Assembly (NCBI GenBank): GCA_964537505.1
Contig: CAZICK010000030.1
Span: 1 to 41,369 of the forward strand
Length of the DNA: 41,369 nucleotides
Direction: 5' to 3'
Source of the DNA: DAINBT01 sp036732785
GTDB lineage: Bacteria; Planctomycetota; Phycisphaerae; Sedimentisphaerales; SM23-30
Of the stretch, positions 1 through 8,311 are shown piece after piece. Numbering within the stretch: the first letter of the stretch is position 1; every line of letters begins with the position of its first letter. Below the pieces are notes generated by a model. That model was not told the DNA's origin, did no database searches, and saw only the letters and a list, made by a program, of their open reading frames with translations. The position numbers and the translations under genes are program-made.

Positions 1-17
1 ATAGGATACAGCAGTTC

Positions 18-716
18 TTAGCCTCGTGTTCTGTACAGATTCTTATGAGGAACCGGATAATGTTTGCGTCCCTCAACACGTGCCCAGGCGGTACCGGTGG
101 CCAGGCAAATGTTTGCAGTTTGCAGTGGGATGGTCCAGTTGTCGGGCAGGTCGAGGTGTTCGAGATTGCGATTGGAAAGTGTAGCAAGGGAAAAGGCCTC
201 TGATGTATGGCCCGAGGGGAAGCTCTTGTTGTCAAGGCGGTCTGGGCGGGTACGAGAGAAAGCGTGTTTCAGGCCACGGGTTGCGGCTTTGGTTGCTCCC
301 CATGCGGCTAGCTCGACGGCAGGGTGTTTGAACTTTGCGTATATTGGATTTTCCGGATCGTTTGGGTCGTCACGGAACATGGTGGCGGTGCAGGTGCCGA
401 TGGTCTCAAACTGGAGTATGCGTTTGAAAGTGTCGCTGGCATCCCTGGCGTTTTGTTCGGAGCCGAAGACAGGGTTGTGTTTGGCGGCCCAGTTCGAGAC
501 TCTGTGGTCGAAGTCGTCGATAGCGAAGATGCCGACGCCGGCTAAAGGAACTAAGGTGTTCCAATTGAAGAACGCCTTATGTGCGGCGCGGCAGAGATTC
601 TGTAATTCTTTGTCGGCAGTCTGCCGCCAAGTGAGTGTGTTGCCGGTCGATCCGGCGCAGCCAGCGAGGAAGAGGGCAACTGTGATAATTAAGCAGGTTT
701 TAAGTGATCTTTTCAT
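18..716 (-). CDS. PAP2-family phosphatase-like lipoprotein, C-terminally shortened
   Basis: The 232-residue product starts with a lipoprotein signal (residues 1-20, lipobox LAGC), so it should be exported and lipid-anchored. Two of the three PAP2 (type 2 phosphatidic acid phosphatase) motifs are clear: KHAFSRTRP (K-x6-RP) and FPSGHTSEAF. The third begins as ARVEGRKHYP and contains its His, but the Asp that normally follows (HYPxD) is absent: the reading goes HYPVPHKNLYRTRG and stops. The one or two membrane helices that usually follow are also missing. Shifting the frame after HYP does not restore a PAP2-like tail, so a simple frameshift does not explain the ending. The family removes phosphate from lipid phosphates or similar substrates. 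Whether this copy is active is doubtful. It is divergent from uvrB and has its own promoter-like site. Family assignment is firm; function is not. Confidence 0.75.
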   Translation of the reverse strand: MKRSLKTCLIITVALFLAGCAGSTGNTLTWRQTADKELQNLCRAAHKAFFNWNTLVPLAGVGIFAIDDFDHRVSNWAAKHNPVFGSEQNARDASDTFKRILQFETIGTCTATMFRDDPNDPENPIYAKFKHPAVELAAWGATKAATRGLKHAFSRTRPDRLDNKSFPSGHTSEAFSLATLSNRNLEHLDLPDNWTIPLQTANICLATGTAWARVEGRKHYPVPHKNLYRTRG

Positions 717-766
717 GATGTAGTTCGAAAGTCATGTTTTTGTGGTTGCGAAATTAACCTCTGCAT

Positions 767-795
767 ATTATAGCAGATTGTCTGGTCTGGGGCAA
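767..795 (-). promoter_or_regulatory. Sigma70-type promoter for the PAP2-like gene
   Basis: Read on the minus strand there is a TTGCCC -35 element (790-795), a 17-base spacer and a perfect TATAAT -10 element (767-772). The predicted transcription start near 760 gives a leader of about 44 bases to the ATG at 716. It lies back-to-back with the candidate uvrB promoter. The call rests on sequence match only. Confidence 0.5.
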
Positions 796-798
796 CAT

Positions 799-826
799 TT
801 GACAAGAAATTCGGCGATTTTACATT
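799..826 (+). promoter_or_regulatory. Candidate sigma70-type promoter for uvrB-nadC-birA
   Basis: A perfect TTGACA -35 hexamer (799-804) is followed after 16 bases by TACATT (821-826), a 4/6 match to the -10 consensus. The predicted start near 833 lies about 40-50 bases before the uvrB start codon. No recognisable LexA-type operator was seen around it. Confidence 0.4.
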
Positions 827-874
827 TGTGGCCGGTAGTTCTGGCTGTTGCTATTTGGTGGGAATCGAATATAA

Positions 875-2938
875 TTGTTTGTTATGGAAGTGCGCAGCAG
901 AGAAATCGATAGAAACTTCGAGATCGTCAGTGAGTTTTCGCCGGCGGGCGATCAACCTGGGGCGATTGAAGGTCTGTATGAGGGGCTGAAGGGGAATCGG
1001 CGGTTTCAGACTCTGATGGGGGTGACCGGCTCGGGTAAGACCTTTACGATGGCGAATGTGATCGAGAAGTGGCAAAGGCCGATGCTGGTGGTCAGTCATA
1101 ATAAGACACTGGCGGCACAACTCTATGAGGAGTTCAAGGAGTTGTTTCCTCATAACGCGGTGGAGTATTTTGTCAGCTATTACGATTACTATCAGCCGGA
1201 AGCGTATATACCGCAGCGTGACATATATATCGAGAAGGATGCCTTACGGAATGATGATATTGACCGGTTGCGGCTGAGCACTACGACGTCGCTGATAAGC
1301 CGATCGGATGTTATTGTTGTGGCTTCTGTTTCGTGCATTTATGGGCTGGGTTCGCCGGAAGATTACAAGGAAATGGTGGTGCCGCTACGGGTGGGGTTGA
1401 CGGTGGAACGTAAGGATCTGCTGCGTGGGTTAACGGATATTCGTTACGAACGCAACGATTTTGGTTTTGAACGCGGCAAGTTTCGGGTGCGCGGCGATGT
1501 AGTGGAAGTGTGGCCGGCATACGAGGAATTTGCGGTACGGGTGGAGATGTTCGGTGATGAGATCGAGAAGCTTACCTTGATTAATCCGGTCAGCGGCGAA
1601 GGGCTGGCCCAGGAAAAACAGTTGTTCGTTTATCCGAGTCAGCATTATGTTATGCCGGAAGGGCGGGTGGAGGCGGCGCTGAAGAGTATCGAGGAGGAAC
1701 TGGAACAGCGGCTGGGGCAGTTTCGCAGTGAGGGGAAGCTTCTGGAGGCGCAGCGGCTGAGCGCACGGACGCGTTACGATATGGAGATGATCCGTGAGGT
1801 CGGTTATTGTAGCGGGATCGAGAACTATTCGCGTCATCTGGCGGGGCTGGAGGCGGGTGCACGGCCTCATACGCTGCTGGATTATTTTCCCAAGGATTTC
1901 CTGGTGTTTATCGATGAGTCGCATGTTACCGTGCCCCAGTTGCGAGCTATGTATGCGGGTGATTTCAGTAGAAAAAGCGTGCTGGTTGAACACGGTTTTC
2001 GTTTACCCAGCGCGATGGACAACCGTCCTTTGCGTTTTGAAGAATTCGAGTCGCTGGTGAACAATGTGATTTTCGTGAGTGCGACGCCTGCTCCGTATGA
2101 ACTGGAAAAATGCGAAGGACATATTGTCGAACAGATTGTGCGGCCTACGGGTTTGGTGGATCCGGAGATTCGTGTCGAATCGGCAAGCGGGCAGGTGGGG
2201 CATCTGCTGGAGGAGATTGAAAAACGAGTCGCCCGGCGAGAACGCGTGTTGGTTACGGTCCTGACCAAGCGGCTGGCGGAAGACCTCAGCGGTTATATTC
2301 GTGAGAAGGGGGTTCGCTGTCAGTATTTGCATAGTGAAGTTAATACACTGGAGCGGATCGAGATTTTGCGTCAGTTACGATTGGGTGAGTTTGATGTTAT
2401 TGTGGGCGTTAATCTGCTACGGGAGGGACTCGATCTGCCGGAAGTATCGCTGGTTGCGATACTGGATGCCGACAAGGAAGGGTTTTTACGAAGTGAAACA
2501 TCGCTGGTTCAGACAATCGGTCGTACCGCTCGTAATGTTAACGCTCTGGTGATTCTCTATGCGGACCGTGTGACCAATTCGATGCAGCGGGCCATTGACG
2601 AGACCAACCGTCGTCGCGAGTTGCAGAAGCAATATAACACGGAACACGGTATTACGCCGGAAACTATCCGTAAGGCTATTCGCAATAGTTTTGAGGTTGA
2701 ATTGCAGGCCCGCCGTGTGGCGCAGGAAGCTCTTACCCATGACCAGCAGGAATATGAACGGGAAGAACTTCTGGCGATACTGGAAAAAGAGATGCTGGCC
2801 GCGGCTGAGGCGCTGGAATTTGAAAAGGCGGCTCAAATTCGTGATCAGATAGAAGAGATACGGGAAGCTCCGGAAGTGGATGGCGGCAAAAAAAGGGGAA
2901 AAGGGTATCGTAAGAGTAAAACAGGACCACGAGCTTAA
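875..2938 (+). CDS. uvrB: UvrABC excision nuclease subunit B
   Basis: UvrB is the damage-verifying helicase-like subunit of nucleotide excision repair; it is loaded on DNA by UvrA and recruits UvrC. The 687-residue product matches the family's usual length (about 670). Visible landmarks are the Walker A motif GVTGSGKT (residues 49-56), the aromatic beta-hairpin SYYDYYQPEAYIPQRDIYIE (about 101-120) that wedges between DNA strands, the DEAD-like FIDESHVTVPQ (about 345), the GYCSGIENYSRH motif, helicase motifs V/VI (VNLLREGLDLPE, QTIGRTARN), and a C-terminal UVR coiled-coil (about 640-675) for UvrC contact. The start is uncertain: TTG at 875 sits about 10 bases after GGTGGGAA, whereas the in-frame ATG at 884 is further from it but gives a more usual N-terminus. 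It is the first gene of a three-gene run; nadC follows after 9 bases. Confidence 0.97.
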   Translation: MFVMEVRSREIDRNFEIVSEFSPAGDQPGAIEGLYEGLKGNRRFQTLMGVTGSGKTFTMANVIEKWQRPMLVVSHNKTLAAQLYEEFKELFPHNAVEYFVSYYDYYQPEAYIPQRDIYIEKDALRNDDIDRLRLSTTTSLISRSDVIVVASVSCIYGLGSPEDYKEMVVPLRVGLTVERKDLLRGLTDIRYERNDFGFERGKFRVRGDVVEVWPAYEEFAVRVEMFGDEIEKLTLINPVSGEGLAQEKQLFVYPSQHYVMPEGRVEAALKSIEEELEQRLGQFRSEGKLLEAQRLSARTRYDMEMIREVGYCSGIENYSRHLAGLEAGARPHTLLDYFPKDFLVFIDESHVTVPQLRAMYAGDFSRKSVLVEHGFRLPSAMDNRPLRFEEFESLVNNVIFVSATPAPYELEKCEGHIVEQIVRPTGLVDPEIRVESASGQVGHLLEEIEKRVARRERVLVTVLTKRLAEDLSGYIREKGVRCQYLHSEVNTLERIEILRQLRLGEFDVIVGVNLLREGLDLPEVSLVAILDADKEGFLRSETSLVQTIGRTARNVNALVILYADRVTNSMQRAIDETNRRRELQKQYNTEHGITPETIRKAIRNSFEVELQARRVAQEALTHDQQEYEREELLAILEKEMLAAAEALEFEKAAQIRDQIEEIREAPEVDGGKKRGKGYRKSKTGPRA

Positions 2939-2947
2939 AAAGATGGG

Positions 2948-3829
2948 ATGGTTATGCAGGTACCGAAATTGGAAAGTTATTTGTCGTTGATAGAGATGGC
3001 GAAGAGGGAGGATCTGGGCGCAGGTGATGTGACGTCGGAGGCGACGATTGAGGCTGATCGGCAGGGCAGGGGGGCGATAGTGTTTTTGGAAAAGGGGATA
3101 CTGTGCGGTATGTCGGTGGTGGAGGGGGTGTTGAGGTGTTATGATAAAAAGCTGGTTCTGGAGGAATCTCTCGATGATGGTGAGTCGGTGGCTGGCGGAA
3201 CGGTTGTTGGTGTGGCGGTGGGAGGGATGCGGTCTATATTGGCGGCGGAACGGGTGGCACTGAATTTTTTGGGTCGGCTCAGCGGGATCGCCACCAGTAC
3301 GGCGGAATATGTTGCGGCGGTGAAGGGGACTGGGGTAAAAATATGCGATACGCGCAAGACGACGCCAGGCTGGCGGGAGCTGGAGAAGTATGCGGTTCGC
3401 TGCGGTGGGGGGGTAAACCATCGGTATGGCCTTTATGACGCGGTTCTGATAAAGGATAATCATCTGGCGGCGTTGGGTAAGTGTGATCTGCGGCAGGCAG
3501 TAGCGGAAGCGGTTAAAAAAATAGGGGCGGGGCAACGGGAGGCGGCCTTTATTGAGGTGGAAGTGGACAGTCTCGAACAACTGCGGTTGGTATTGCAGGT
3601 TGAAGGTGTGGATATGGTGCTGCTGGATAATATGACGGAGAGGCAACTGCGGGAGGCGGTGGCGATTCGGGACGAAATGGGCCTGGGCGGCAAGGTTCTG
3701 CTGGAAGCTTCCGGCGGCGTTACGATGAGTAATGTGCGCCAGATAGGGCGGACGGGTGTCGATCGCATTTCAGTAGGGGCTCTTACGCATACGGTCAGAA
3801 GTCTTAATGTTGGTCTGGATTTAATGTAA
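2948..3829 (+). CDS. nadC: Nicotinate-nucleotide pyrophosphorylase (quinolinate phosphoribosyltransferase)
   Basis: NadC converts quinolinate and PRPP to nicotinate mononucleotide, CO2 and PPi in de novo NAD synthesis (cytoplasmic, type II phosphoribosyltransferase fold). The 293-residue length is typical. Diagnostic stretches are RKTTPGWRELEKYAVRCGGG followed by NHRYGLYDAVLIKDNH (about residues 136-173), EVEVDSLEQL, LLDNMT, LEASGGV and the C-terminal VDRISVGALTHTV. The start is ATG 2948; a second in-frame ATG at 2954 is possible. It is 9 bases downstream of uvrB and only 2 bases upstream of birA, so the three are probably co-transcribed. No nadA or nadB is present in the window. Confidence 0.96.
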   Translation: MVMQVPKLESYLSLIEMAKREDLGAGDVTSEATIEADRQGRGAIVFLEKGILCGMSVVEGVLRCYDKKLVLEESLDDGESVAGGTVVGVAVGGMRSILAAERVALNFLGRLSGIATSTAEYVAAVKGTGVKICDTRKTTPGWRELEKYAVRCGGGVNHRYGLYDAVLIKDNHLAALGKCDLRQAVAEAVKKIGAGQREAAFIEVEVDSLEQLRLVLQVEGVDMVLLDNMTERQLREAVAIRDEMGLGGKVLLEASGGVTMSNVRQIGRTGVDRISVGALTHTVRSLNVGLDLM

Positions 3830-3831
3830 AA

Positions 3832-4812
3832 ATGAATGTCGGGTTACTACAATTGCTGAAGAACAATCGCGGCAACTGGCTTACTATGGAGGCGATCGCG
3901 GGGAGCCTGGAATCAGGGCCGTCGGTTGTGCTGGGTGAGATCGAGAAGCTGCGGCAAATAGGTTATTTGATCGAGGCGGTTCCGGCGTATGGATTTCGTC
4001 TGTCTGGTTGCGGGCAGAAATTCAACGCCGATCTTATCGAGCATGGTTTGGGAACCAAGCGGATTGGGCGTAAGGTACTGGTATATGAATCGACCAACAG
4101 CACCAACGATGTTGCCTGGCAGTATGCTATGGAGGGGGGTTGGGATGGGCTGGCAGTTTTTGCCGAACATCAGCGCGGTGGTCGCGGCCGATCTCAGAAT
4201 CGCTGGGTCAGCCCGGCGGGGAGCGGTATTTTGTGTTCGGTGCTGCTGGAGGATATGAGTCGCGATATGGGTGAGAAGCTGACTCTGCTGGCGGGTTTGA
4301 GCGCGGCGGAGGCAGTGGAAGATGTTTGCTCGATAAGAACGCGTATCAAATGGCCCAATGATGTGAGCGTTTCGGGTAAGAAACTGGCAGGGGTGATGGT
4401 GGAATCGCGAAAGATTGACAACGCTTTCACTTATGTGATCGGTATCGGTATAAACTGTCTGCAAAGCCGGGACGATTTTGAGGGGGAACTTGGTAATACG
4501 GCTGTTTCGATCCGACAACTGACCGGCGGCGATGTCGATCGTTTGCAACTGGCTGAGCGGCTTTTGGGGCGGTTAGATTATTGGCTGTCGGTAGTTAACG
4601 GTGAAGTGCCCGGTCAGCAGGTGAAAGGACTGCACGATGAGTGGCTTTGTCGCTGCGATGAGGTTGGTCGCAGGATAACTTTGGTAAGCAACGGCCAGTC
4701 CTATACTGGCAGGGTGGTCGATGTCAGTGTGGCGCAGGGTTTGCTGGTGCAACTTGACAATGGTGCAGTGAAAGTGTTCGATTCCGCTACGACCATTGTG
4801 ATGAGTAGATGA
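3832..4812 (+). CDS. birA: Biotin--[acetyl-CoA-carboxylase] ligase with DNA-binding domain
   Basis: The 326-residue product activates biotin to biotinyl-AMP and transfers it to the lysine of biotin carboxyl carrier proteins. Residues 1-60 form a winged-helix region (LLQLLKNNRGNWLTMEAIAG...EIEKLRQIGYLIEA), so it resembles the bifunctional, repressor-type BirA. The catalytic domain shows the biotin/ATP-binding GRGRSQNRWVSP loop, KWPNDV, GKKLAGVMVE and GIGINC, followed by a small C-terminal SH3-like domain. The ATG lies 2 bases after the nadC stop with no strong ribosome-binding site, which suggests translational coupling. No biotin synthesis genes or evident BirA operator are nearby, so any regulatory target is outside the window. 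Confidence 0.95.
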   Translation: MNVGLLQLLKNNRGNWLTMEAIAGSLESGPSVVLGEIEKLRQIGYLIEAVPAYGFRLSGCGQKFNADLIEHGLGTKRIGRKVLVYESTNSTNDVAWQYAMEGGWDGLAVFAEHQRGGRGRSQNRWVSPAGSGILCSVLLEDMSRDMGEKLTLLAGLSAAEAVEDVCSIRTRIKWPNDVSVSGKKLAGVMVESRKIDNAFTYVIGIGINCLQSRDDFEGELGNTAVSIRQLTGGDVDRLQLAERLLGRLDYWLSVVNGEVPGQQVKGLHDEWLCRCDEVGRRITLVSNGQSYTGRVVDVSVAQGLLVQLDNGAVKVFDSATTIVMSR

Positions 4813-4879
4813 GTAAATGGGTAGAGGGGTGGATGAGTAGTAGTGTTAAGCTGCAAACTCATAAGGGATTGGTATAAAA

Positions 4880-7168
4880 TTGTCCAATAGTGTTACAAAC
4901 CGTAATTGCTTTTATGTGATCAGTTTTGTCATAGGTTTTTGCGCTGCCGGCAGTTTGTGTGGTTTTTGGGGTATTTCGGAGTTTATGGTTGGTGGGGGGG
5001 CTGTCGAGAGGTTTGTGTTTTTCGCGGTGGTGTTTGGTTCGGTGTATGCGGGTTTAATGAGCCCGCAATGGCTGATTCGGTTACTGACGGTGATGGCGGG
5101 TAGAGCGAGATGGTTGCTTACCCGGCAAGGCCGAGGCCAGGATCGAGAGCGTCTTTGGCTGCCCGGCGGCGGGGTGGACATTCAGGTAGTGAGCATCGCT
5201 CTGGCGGGGAGCATCCTTCTCTGGTCGTTTATATCGATTGGTCCTACCTTATTGGGGGGGTCATTGGAGAATTTGCAGGATTGGTTCGGGCAGCGTTTTT
5301 TTTTGGGCGTTGTCGCTTTGCGGATACTTGATATTGGTTTGTTGGTAATATTGTTATTTCCAGTCTGGGTTTTGGGCGGAATTATGTTGGTTGTTCTGTA
5401 TCGGCTGGCGCTTTCGATTGGGGATGAGACGAAACAGGCTGGCCTGGAAAACAAGTTGCCAGCTTTGTTGATGCTGGGTCTGGGGGCAGGGGTTTTTTGC
5501 TGGGGCTCGGTGGTGGCAAAATATACAGGAGCGTGTTTGCTTGTGTGGCTTTCGCATTTGGTGGGGTTGGGTGGAGCGTTGTTTTTGATTGTTTTCTTAC
5601 CTGTAATTGCCGGCAAGAGTAAAAACATAAATTACGAGTCAGGTTCTGTGCTGCCGGAACGTGTTGCTCCAGGCAGGACAGCGGTAATTATGATAATTGT
5701 GTTTTGTGGAGCGATGATCGGGGTGTGGGCGCCTTTATGGAAACATTTATCAGTTCTGATTCCGTGGGGTGGTGGTGATGTTCATACGTGTTTGTTTCTG
5801 GCGGTTTTGGCTGTGGGTTCCTATTTTGCGGGACGGGGCGGTGGTTTGTTTTCGTCGGTTCGGGCCAACCTGGCCGTTGCTTTATTGGTCTGGTCGGGGC
5901 TGTGCCTGTCAGGTGTGGCTGTTTTGTCGGCGATTTGGCTGTGTTTTCGCAGGATCGAACATACGGATGTGTGTTGGTTTTTGATTGTGGGGCTGTGGGC
6001 GATAGTGCTGGCGAAGACGGCTGTTTTAGGTTCGATCATAACCTATAGTAAGCGGATGGCGCAAGAGTTGGCGATAAGTCGATCTCTGGGATGGGCTTTT
6101 TGGCTTGGGCTGTTGGGGGCGGGTATTATTCTGGGGTGGTATGTGGGTGTTTTTATTTTTTTACCTCGTTATGGTTCACTTATGGTGGTTCTGGTTTTGA
6201 TTCTGGCTTCTCTGATGGTGAGTGGATTGATGGCTATCTATCAGTCCGAAGTCAGTCTGGTTTCGCGTCGTGTTATAATTTTGGCGGGTTTCGTTTTGGT
6301 TGCGTGCAGTAGTTTCGTGGTGCCCTGGGCGGCAAGAAACTGGCTGTGCGTATCTGTTTCCAGGAGTTCGGCGATTGTCAGTGAGGGCGGTGACGGCGCG
6401 TGGGCTTTGTTGGGTGGTTCCGATAATGGGGGTGTTCAAAGTCTCGATCTACGTCGATATTGGCAGGATCGCTGTCTAGGTGATTTTGATTCGGCTCAGG
6501 GTAATTATCTTCGGATGCAGAAGATACTTGCTTCGAAAGGCAATAAAAGGGTGCTGATGATCGGTTTTGAAGAAAACTTATGGCCGTTACCACAGGCGGG
6601 CGATGCGATCCATATTGATTATTTATTGAATCGAACTCTTGCCGGCCGTTTGCGGCGGTATGAGCTTGCCCGTCGGGAACAATTTTTCGTGGCAGGTCGT
6701 TCCGGAGCGAATATTATCGATATTCCGGTACATTTGTGGCTTCGGTGCAATCAAAATCGCTATGATCTTATTTGGCTGCGTTTTAATGACATGGACGGAC
6801 GGGGGCACAGGAACGACGTTGACATCAGACGATGGCGACAACTACGGGGGCGGTTAGCTTCCTGTGGAATAATGTTAGTACAGTTCGACTGTTCAAAAGG
6901 TCAAACGTTTTCGTCGTTTCCGATAGCCCCTAAGCTCTCGGCGGTTTTCGGTCCCTACGGTGGGATATTATACCCAACTGCATCATTGGCGAAGGATAAG
7001 GGCACTGACGAGAGAAGGGCAGGGGCGGGAGTGTTCCTGGTGGTTTTTGCGGGCGAGGAATCATGGAATAATTTTCTTAGGGTACACAGATATCCATTTG
7101 ATTTGATTTCGTGTAAGGGGCGTCCTATAACCATTCAAGGGATCAACGGGCTTTTTACTCGTTTCTAG
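4880..7168 (+). CDS. Polytopic membrane protein of unknown function (about 14 TM helices plus soluble C-terminal domain)
   Basis: I do not recognise this 762-residue protein with confidence. Residues about 10-490 contain roughly 14 hydrophobic helices (first FYVISFVIGFCAAG, last VIILAGFVLVACSSFVVPW). After these comes a soluble domain (about 490-762) with a beta-strand/loop start KRVLMIGFEEN and a strand-like NRYDLIWLRFND. The layout, an MFS-like membrane part followed by a Rossmann-type domain, resembles the membrane-bound spermidine-synthase-like proteins common in planctomycetes. The glycine-rich nucleotide loop and the acidic active-site residues expected for an aminopropyltransferase are not convincing here, so a degenerate member is the most I would suggest. 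The start is TTG 4880, chosen because AAGGGAT lies about 10 bases upstream. It is 67 bases after birA and co-directional. Confidence 0.7.
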   Translation: MSNSVTNRNCFYVISFVIGFCAAGSLCGFWGISEFMVGGGAVERFVFFAVVFGSVYAGLMSPQWLIRLLTVMAGRARWLLTRQGRGQDRERLWLPGGGVDIQVVSIALAGSILLWSFISIGPTLLGGSLENLQDWFGQRFFLGVVALRILDIGLLVILLFPVWVLGGIMLVVLYRLALSIGDETKQAGLENKLPALLMLGLGAGVFCWGSVVAKYTGACLLVWLSHLVGLGGALFLIVFLPVIAGKSKNINYESGSVLPERVAPGRTAVIMIIVFCGAMIGVWAPLWKHLSVLIPWGGGDVHTCLFLAVLAVGSYFAGRGGGLFSSVRANLAVALLVWSGLCLSGVAVLSAIWLCFRRIEHTDVCWFLIVGLWAIVLAKTAVLGSIITYSKRMAQELAISRSLGWAFWLGLLGAGIILGWYVGVFIFLPRYGSLMVVLVLILASLMVSGLMAIYQSEVSLVSRRVIILAGFVLVACSSFVVPWAARNWLCVSVSRSSAIVSEGGDGAWALLGGSDNGGVQSLDLRRYWQDRCLGDFDSAQGNYLRMQKILASKGNKRVLMIGFEENLWPLPQAGDAIHIDYLLNRTLAGRLRRYELARREQFFVAGRSGANIIDIPVHLWLRCNQNRYDLIWLRFNDMDGRGHRNDVDIRRWRQLRGRLASCGIMLVQFDCSKGQTFSSFPIAPKLSAVFGPYGGILYPTASLAKDKGTDERRAGAGVFLVVFAGEESWNNFLRVHRYPFDLISCKGRPITIQGINGLFTRF

Positions 7169-7523
7169 AGTTTTCTACGGCATATCGATCCAGGGCGTCG
7201 AGGCATAATTCCGCTAATATCTTCTTTATTGTATTTTTCGCTAGAATCGTTCTATCTGTTATTATTGGCACAGTTGATAACTCTTTTATGTTCGAGTAAC
7301 GATTGTATCGATTATGTAACAGAAAGTCATGGAATAAGCTCTAAAAAACTTAATAAAAAGGGGTTCGTTTTTTTGACTATCTTCGATTTTGATATTACTT
7401 TTGCTGTGATGATTAAGAAATCGTTGAACAAAACAAGCCAACCCGACTATGAAACATGGTCCATGTCAAACGAAATCAAACAAAAAGTTGTAATAACGGG
7501 GTGTTAAGAAAAGCGCAAGTAAG

Positions 7524-7562
7524 GGTGAGCCGATAAGATAAGTGAAGGTGAACCGATAAGAT
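7524..7562 (+). repeat. Two tandem copies of a 16-base repeat (period 23)
   Basis: GGTGAGCCGATAAGAT (7524-7539) and GGTGAACCGATAAGAT (7547-7562) differ at one base and start 23 bases apart, about two helical turns. This spacing suits two sites for one DNA-binding protein. They lie about 250 bases upstream of the first pilin gene. No function can be assigned from sequence alone. Confidence 0.6.
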
Positions 7563-7592
7563 GTGTAGAGTTTACATTAACATACTAAATAG

Positions 7593-7701
7593 CTGCGTGA
7601 GATGCAGGCCGGCGTTTCGGCGGCAGCAGAGGAAGGGGGACGTAATTTCGCGCGGGTGGCGTTTAGTACGCGGTCCGCCCGGCCGGTGAGAATTATCACC
7701 G
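7593..7701 (+). ncRNA. GC-rich structured leader with consecutive hairpins (candidate)
   Basis: Inside an AT-rich intergenic stretch lies a compact GC-rich block able to form several hairpins in a row. These are CTGC/GCAG (7593-7596 with 7604-7607), GCCGGCG/CGGCGGC with one mismatch and a TTT loop (7608-7624), CGGGTGG/CCGCCCG with one G-U pair (7653-7659 with 7675-7681), and a perfect CGGTGA/TCACCG stem with a 6-base loop (7684-7701). It does not contain the GEMM (c-di-GMP-I) signature. It could be an untranslated leader, a cis-regulatory RNA or a small RNA. The fold was judged by eye, without energy calculation. Confidence 0.3.
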
Positions 7702-7782
7702 AGGCGCACAATGACAGGTTGTTAGAGTAGATTAGGTTGTTTGTGAAAAGACAGTTTTAGTAAAGTAATGTATTTTTTATAT

Positions 7783-7802
7783 GGTGCGTCAGCACCGGAG
7801 GG
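7783..7802 (+). promoter_or_regulatory. Hairpin abutting the ribosome-binding site of the first pilin gene
   Basis: GGTGC (7783-7787), loop GTCA, GCACC (7792-7796) is a perfect 5-bp stem directly followed by the Shine-Dalgarno GGAGGG (7797-7802), seven bases before the ATG at 7810. A structure in this place can stabilise the message or modulate ribosome access. The strong GGAGGG is the reason for choosing ATG 7810 over the upstream in-frame ATG at 7768. Confidence 0.45.
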
Positions 7803-7809
7803 ACGAGAG

Positions 7810-8235
7810 ATGAAAAATCGTAAAAGTGGTTTTACTTTGGTTGAAATTTTGATTGTTGTGATTATTCTTGGTATTCTGGCGGCGATCGTTATTCCGCAGT
7901 TTACGGACGCCTCCACATCTGCCAAAACAAATGCTTTAGAGAGCAATTTGCAGATGTTGCGATCACAGTTTGAGTTGTATAAGGTTCAACATGACGATAC
8001 TTATCCGTGGGATGATGGAACTGGCGCCCTTGACACTAACGCTAATATCGCGACCAAATTGACGACAACAATCGATGGTTTGGGACCTTATATGCAGTCG
8101 GTACCTGGCAATCCATTCTGTCCGGCACACGATCCAGTAGTTTTTGCCGCCGCGGCTGCCGATGACGGCACTGTTGACTGGGCTGTAGATGCGGCTACTT
8201 TGGCAATCACCGACGGGTATACAGGTCACCCGTAA
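7810..8235 (+). CDS. Type II secretion / type IV pilin-like major pseudopilin (GspG-like)
   Basis: The 141-residue product has a short, positively charged prepilin leader and the class III cleavage site KSGFTLVEILIVVIILGIL (G-7/F-8, Glu at +5). A single N-terminal hydrophobic helix and a small globular domain ending near MQSVPGNPFCP follow. Prepilin peptidase would cut after Gly7 and N-methylate the Phe. The PxNP motif and short C-terminal domain resemble GspG-type major pseudopilins. It opens a plus-strand cluster of filament and secretin genes. It is followed by a strong terminator, so it is probably the most highly expressed gene of the cluster. No prepilin peptidase or assembly ATPase is in the window. 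Confidence 0.88.
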   Translation: MKNRKSGFTLVEILIVVIILGILAAIVIPQFTDASTSAKTNALESNLQMLRSQFELYKVQHDDTYPWDDGTGALDTNANIATKLTTTIDGLGPYMQSVPGNPFCPAHDPVVFAAAAADDGTVDWAVDAATLAITDGYTGHP

Positions 8236-8311
8236 GCGACTTTGTTATCGGAATTGTTAATCGAGATTTAGTATTCAGGGAGTAAGTATTGGTTTATTAG
8301 TATTGAAAACG

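Larger units (their letters stand above)
7169..7809 (+). other. 640-base gene-free region before the pilin cluster
   Basis: No convincing gene is present. The first part (about 7170-7500) is AT-rich and holds only an unconvincing 92-codon reading frame from a TTG codon with no ribosome-binding site. From 7524 the stretch contains a 16-base direct repeat, then a GC-rich block of hairpins (7593-7701), an AT-rich stretch, and a hairpin that touches the ribosome-binding site of the first pilin gene. The layout fits a regulatory leader for the pilin genes. Confidence 0.6.

Noticed and set aside
2486..3646. 386-codon open frame on the minus strand across uvrB and nadC
   Set aside because: It is antisense to two clearly conserved genes, and its translation is a low-complexity His/Pro/Arg-rich shadow of their codon usage.
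7229..7507. 92-codon reading frame in the AT-rich intergenic stretch
   Set aside because: TTG start without a ribosome-binding site, no recognisable domain and AT-rich composition in which open frames arise by chance. It cannot be excluded but is not supported.
7593..7740. GEMM (c-di-GMP-I) riboswitch before the pilin cluster
   Set aside because: The characteristic GGGCAAACC and GGGACGCAAAGCC segments are absent. Only generic hairpins are present.
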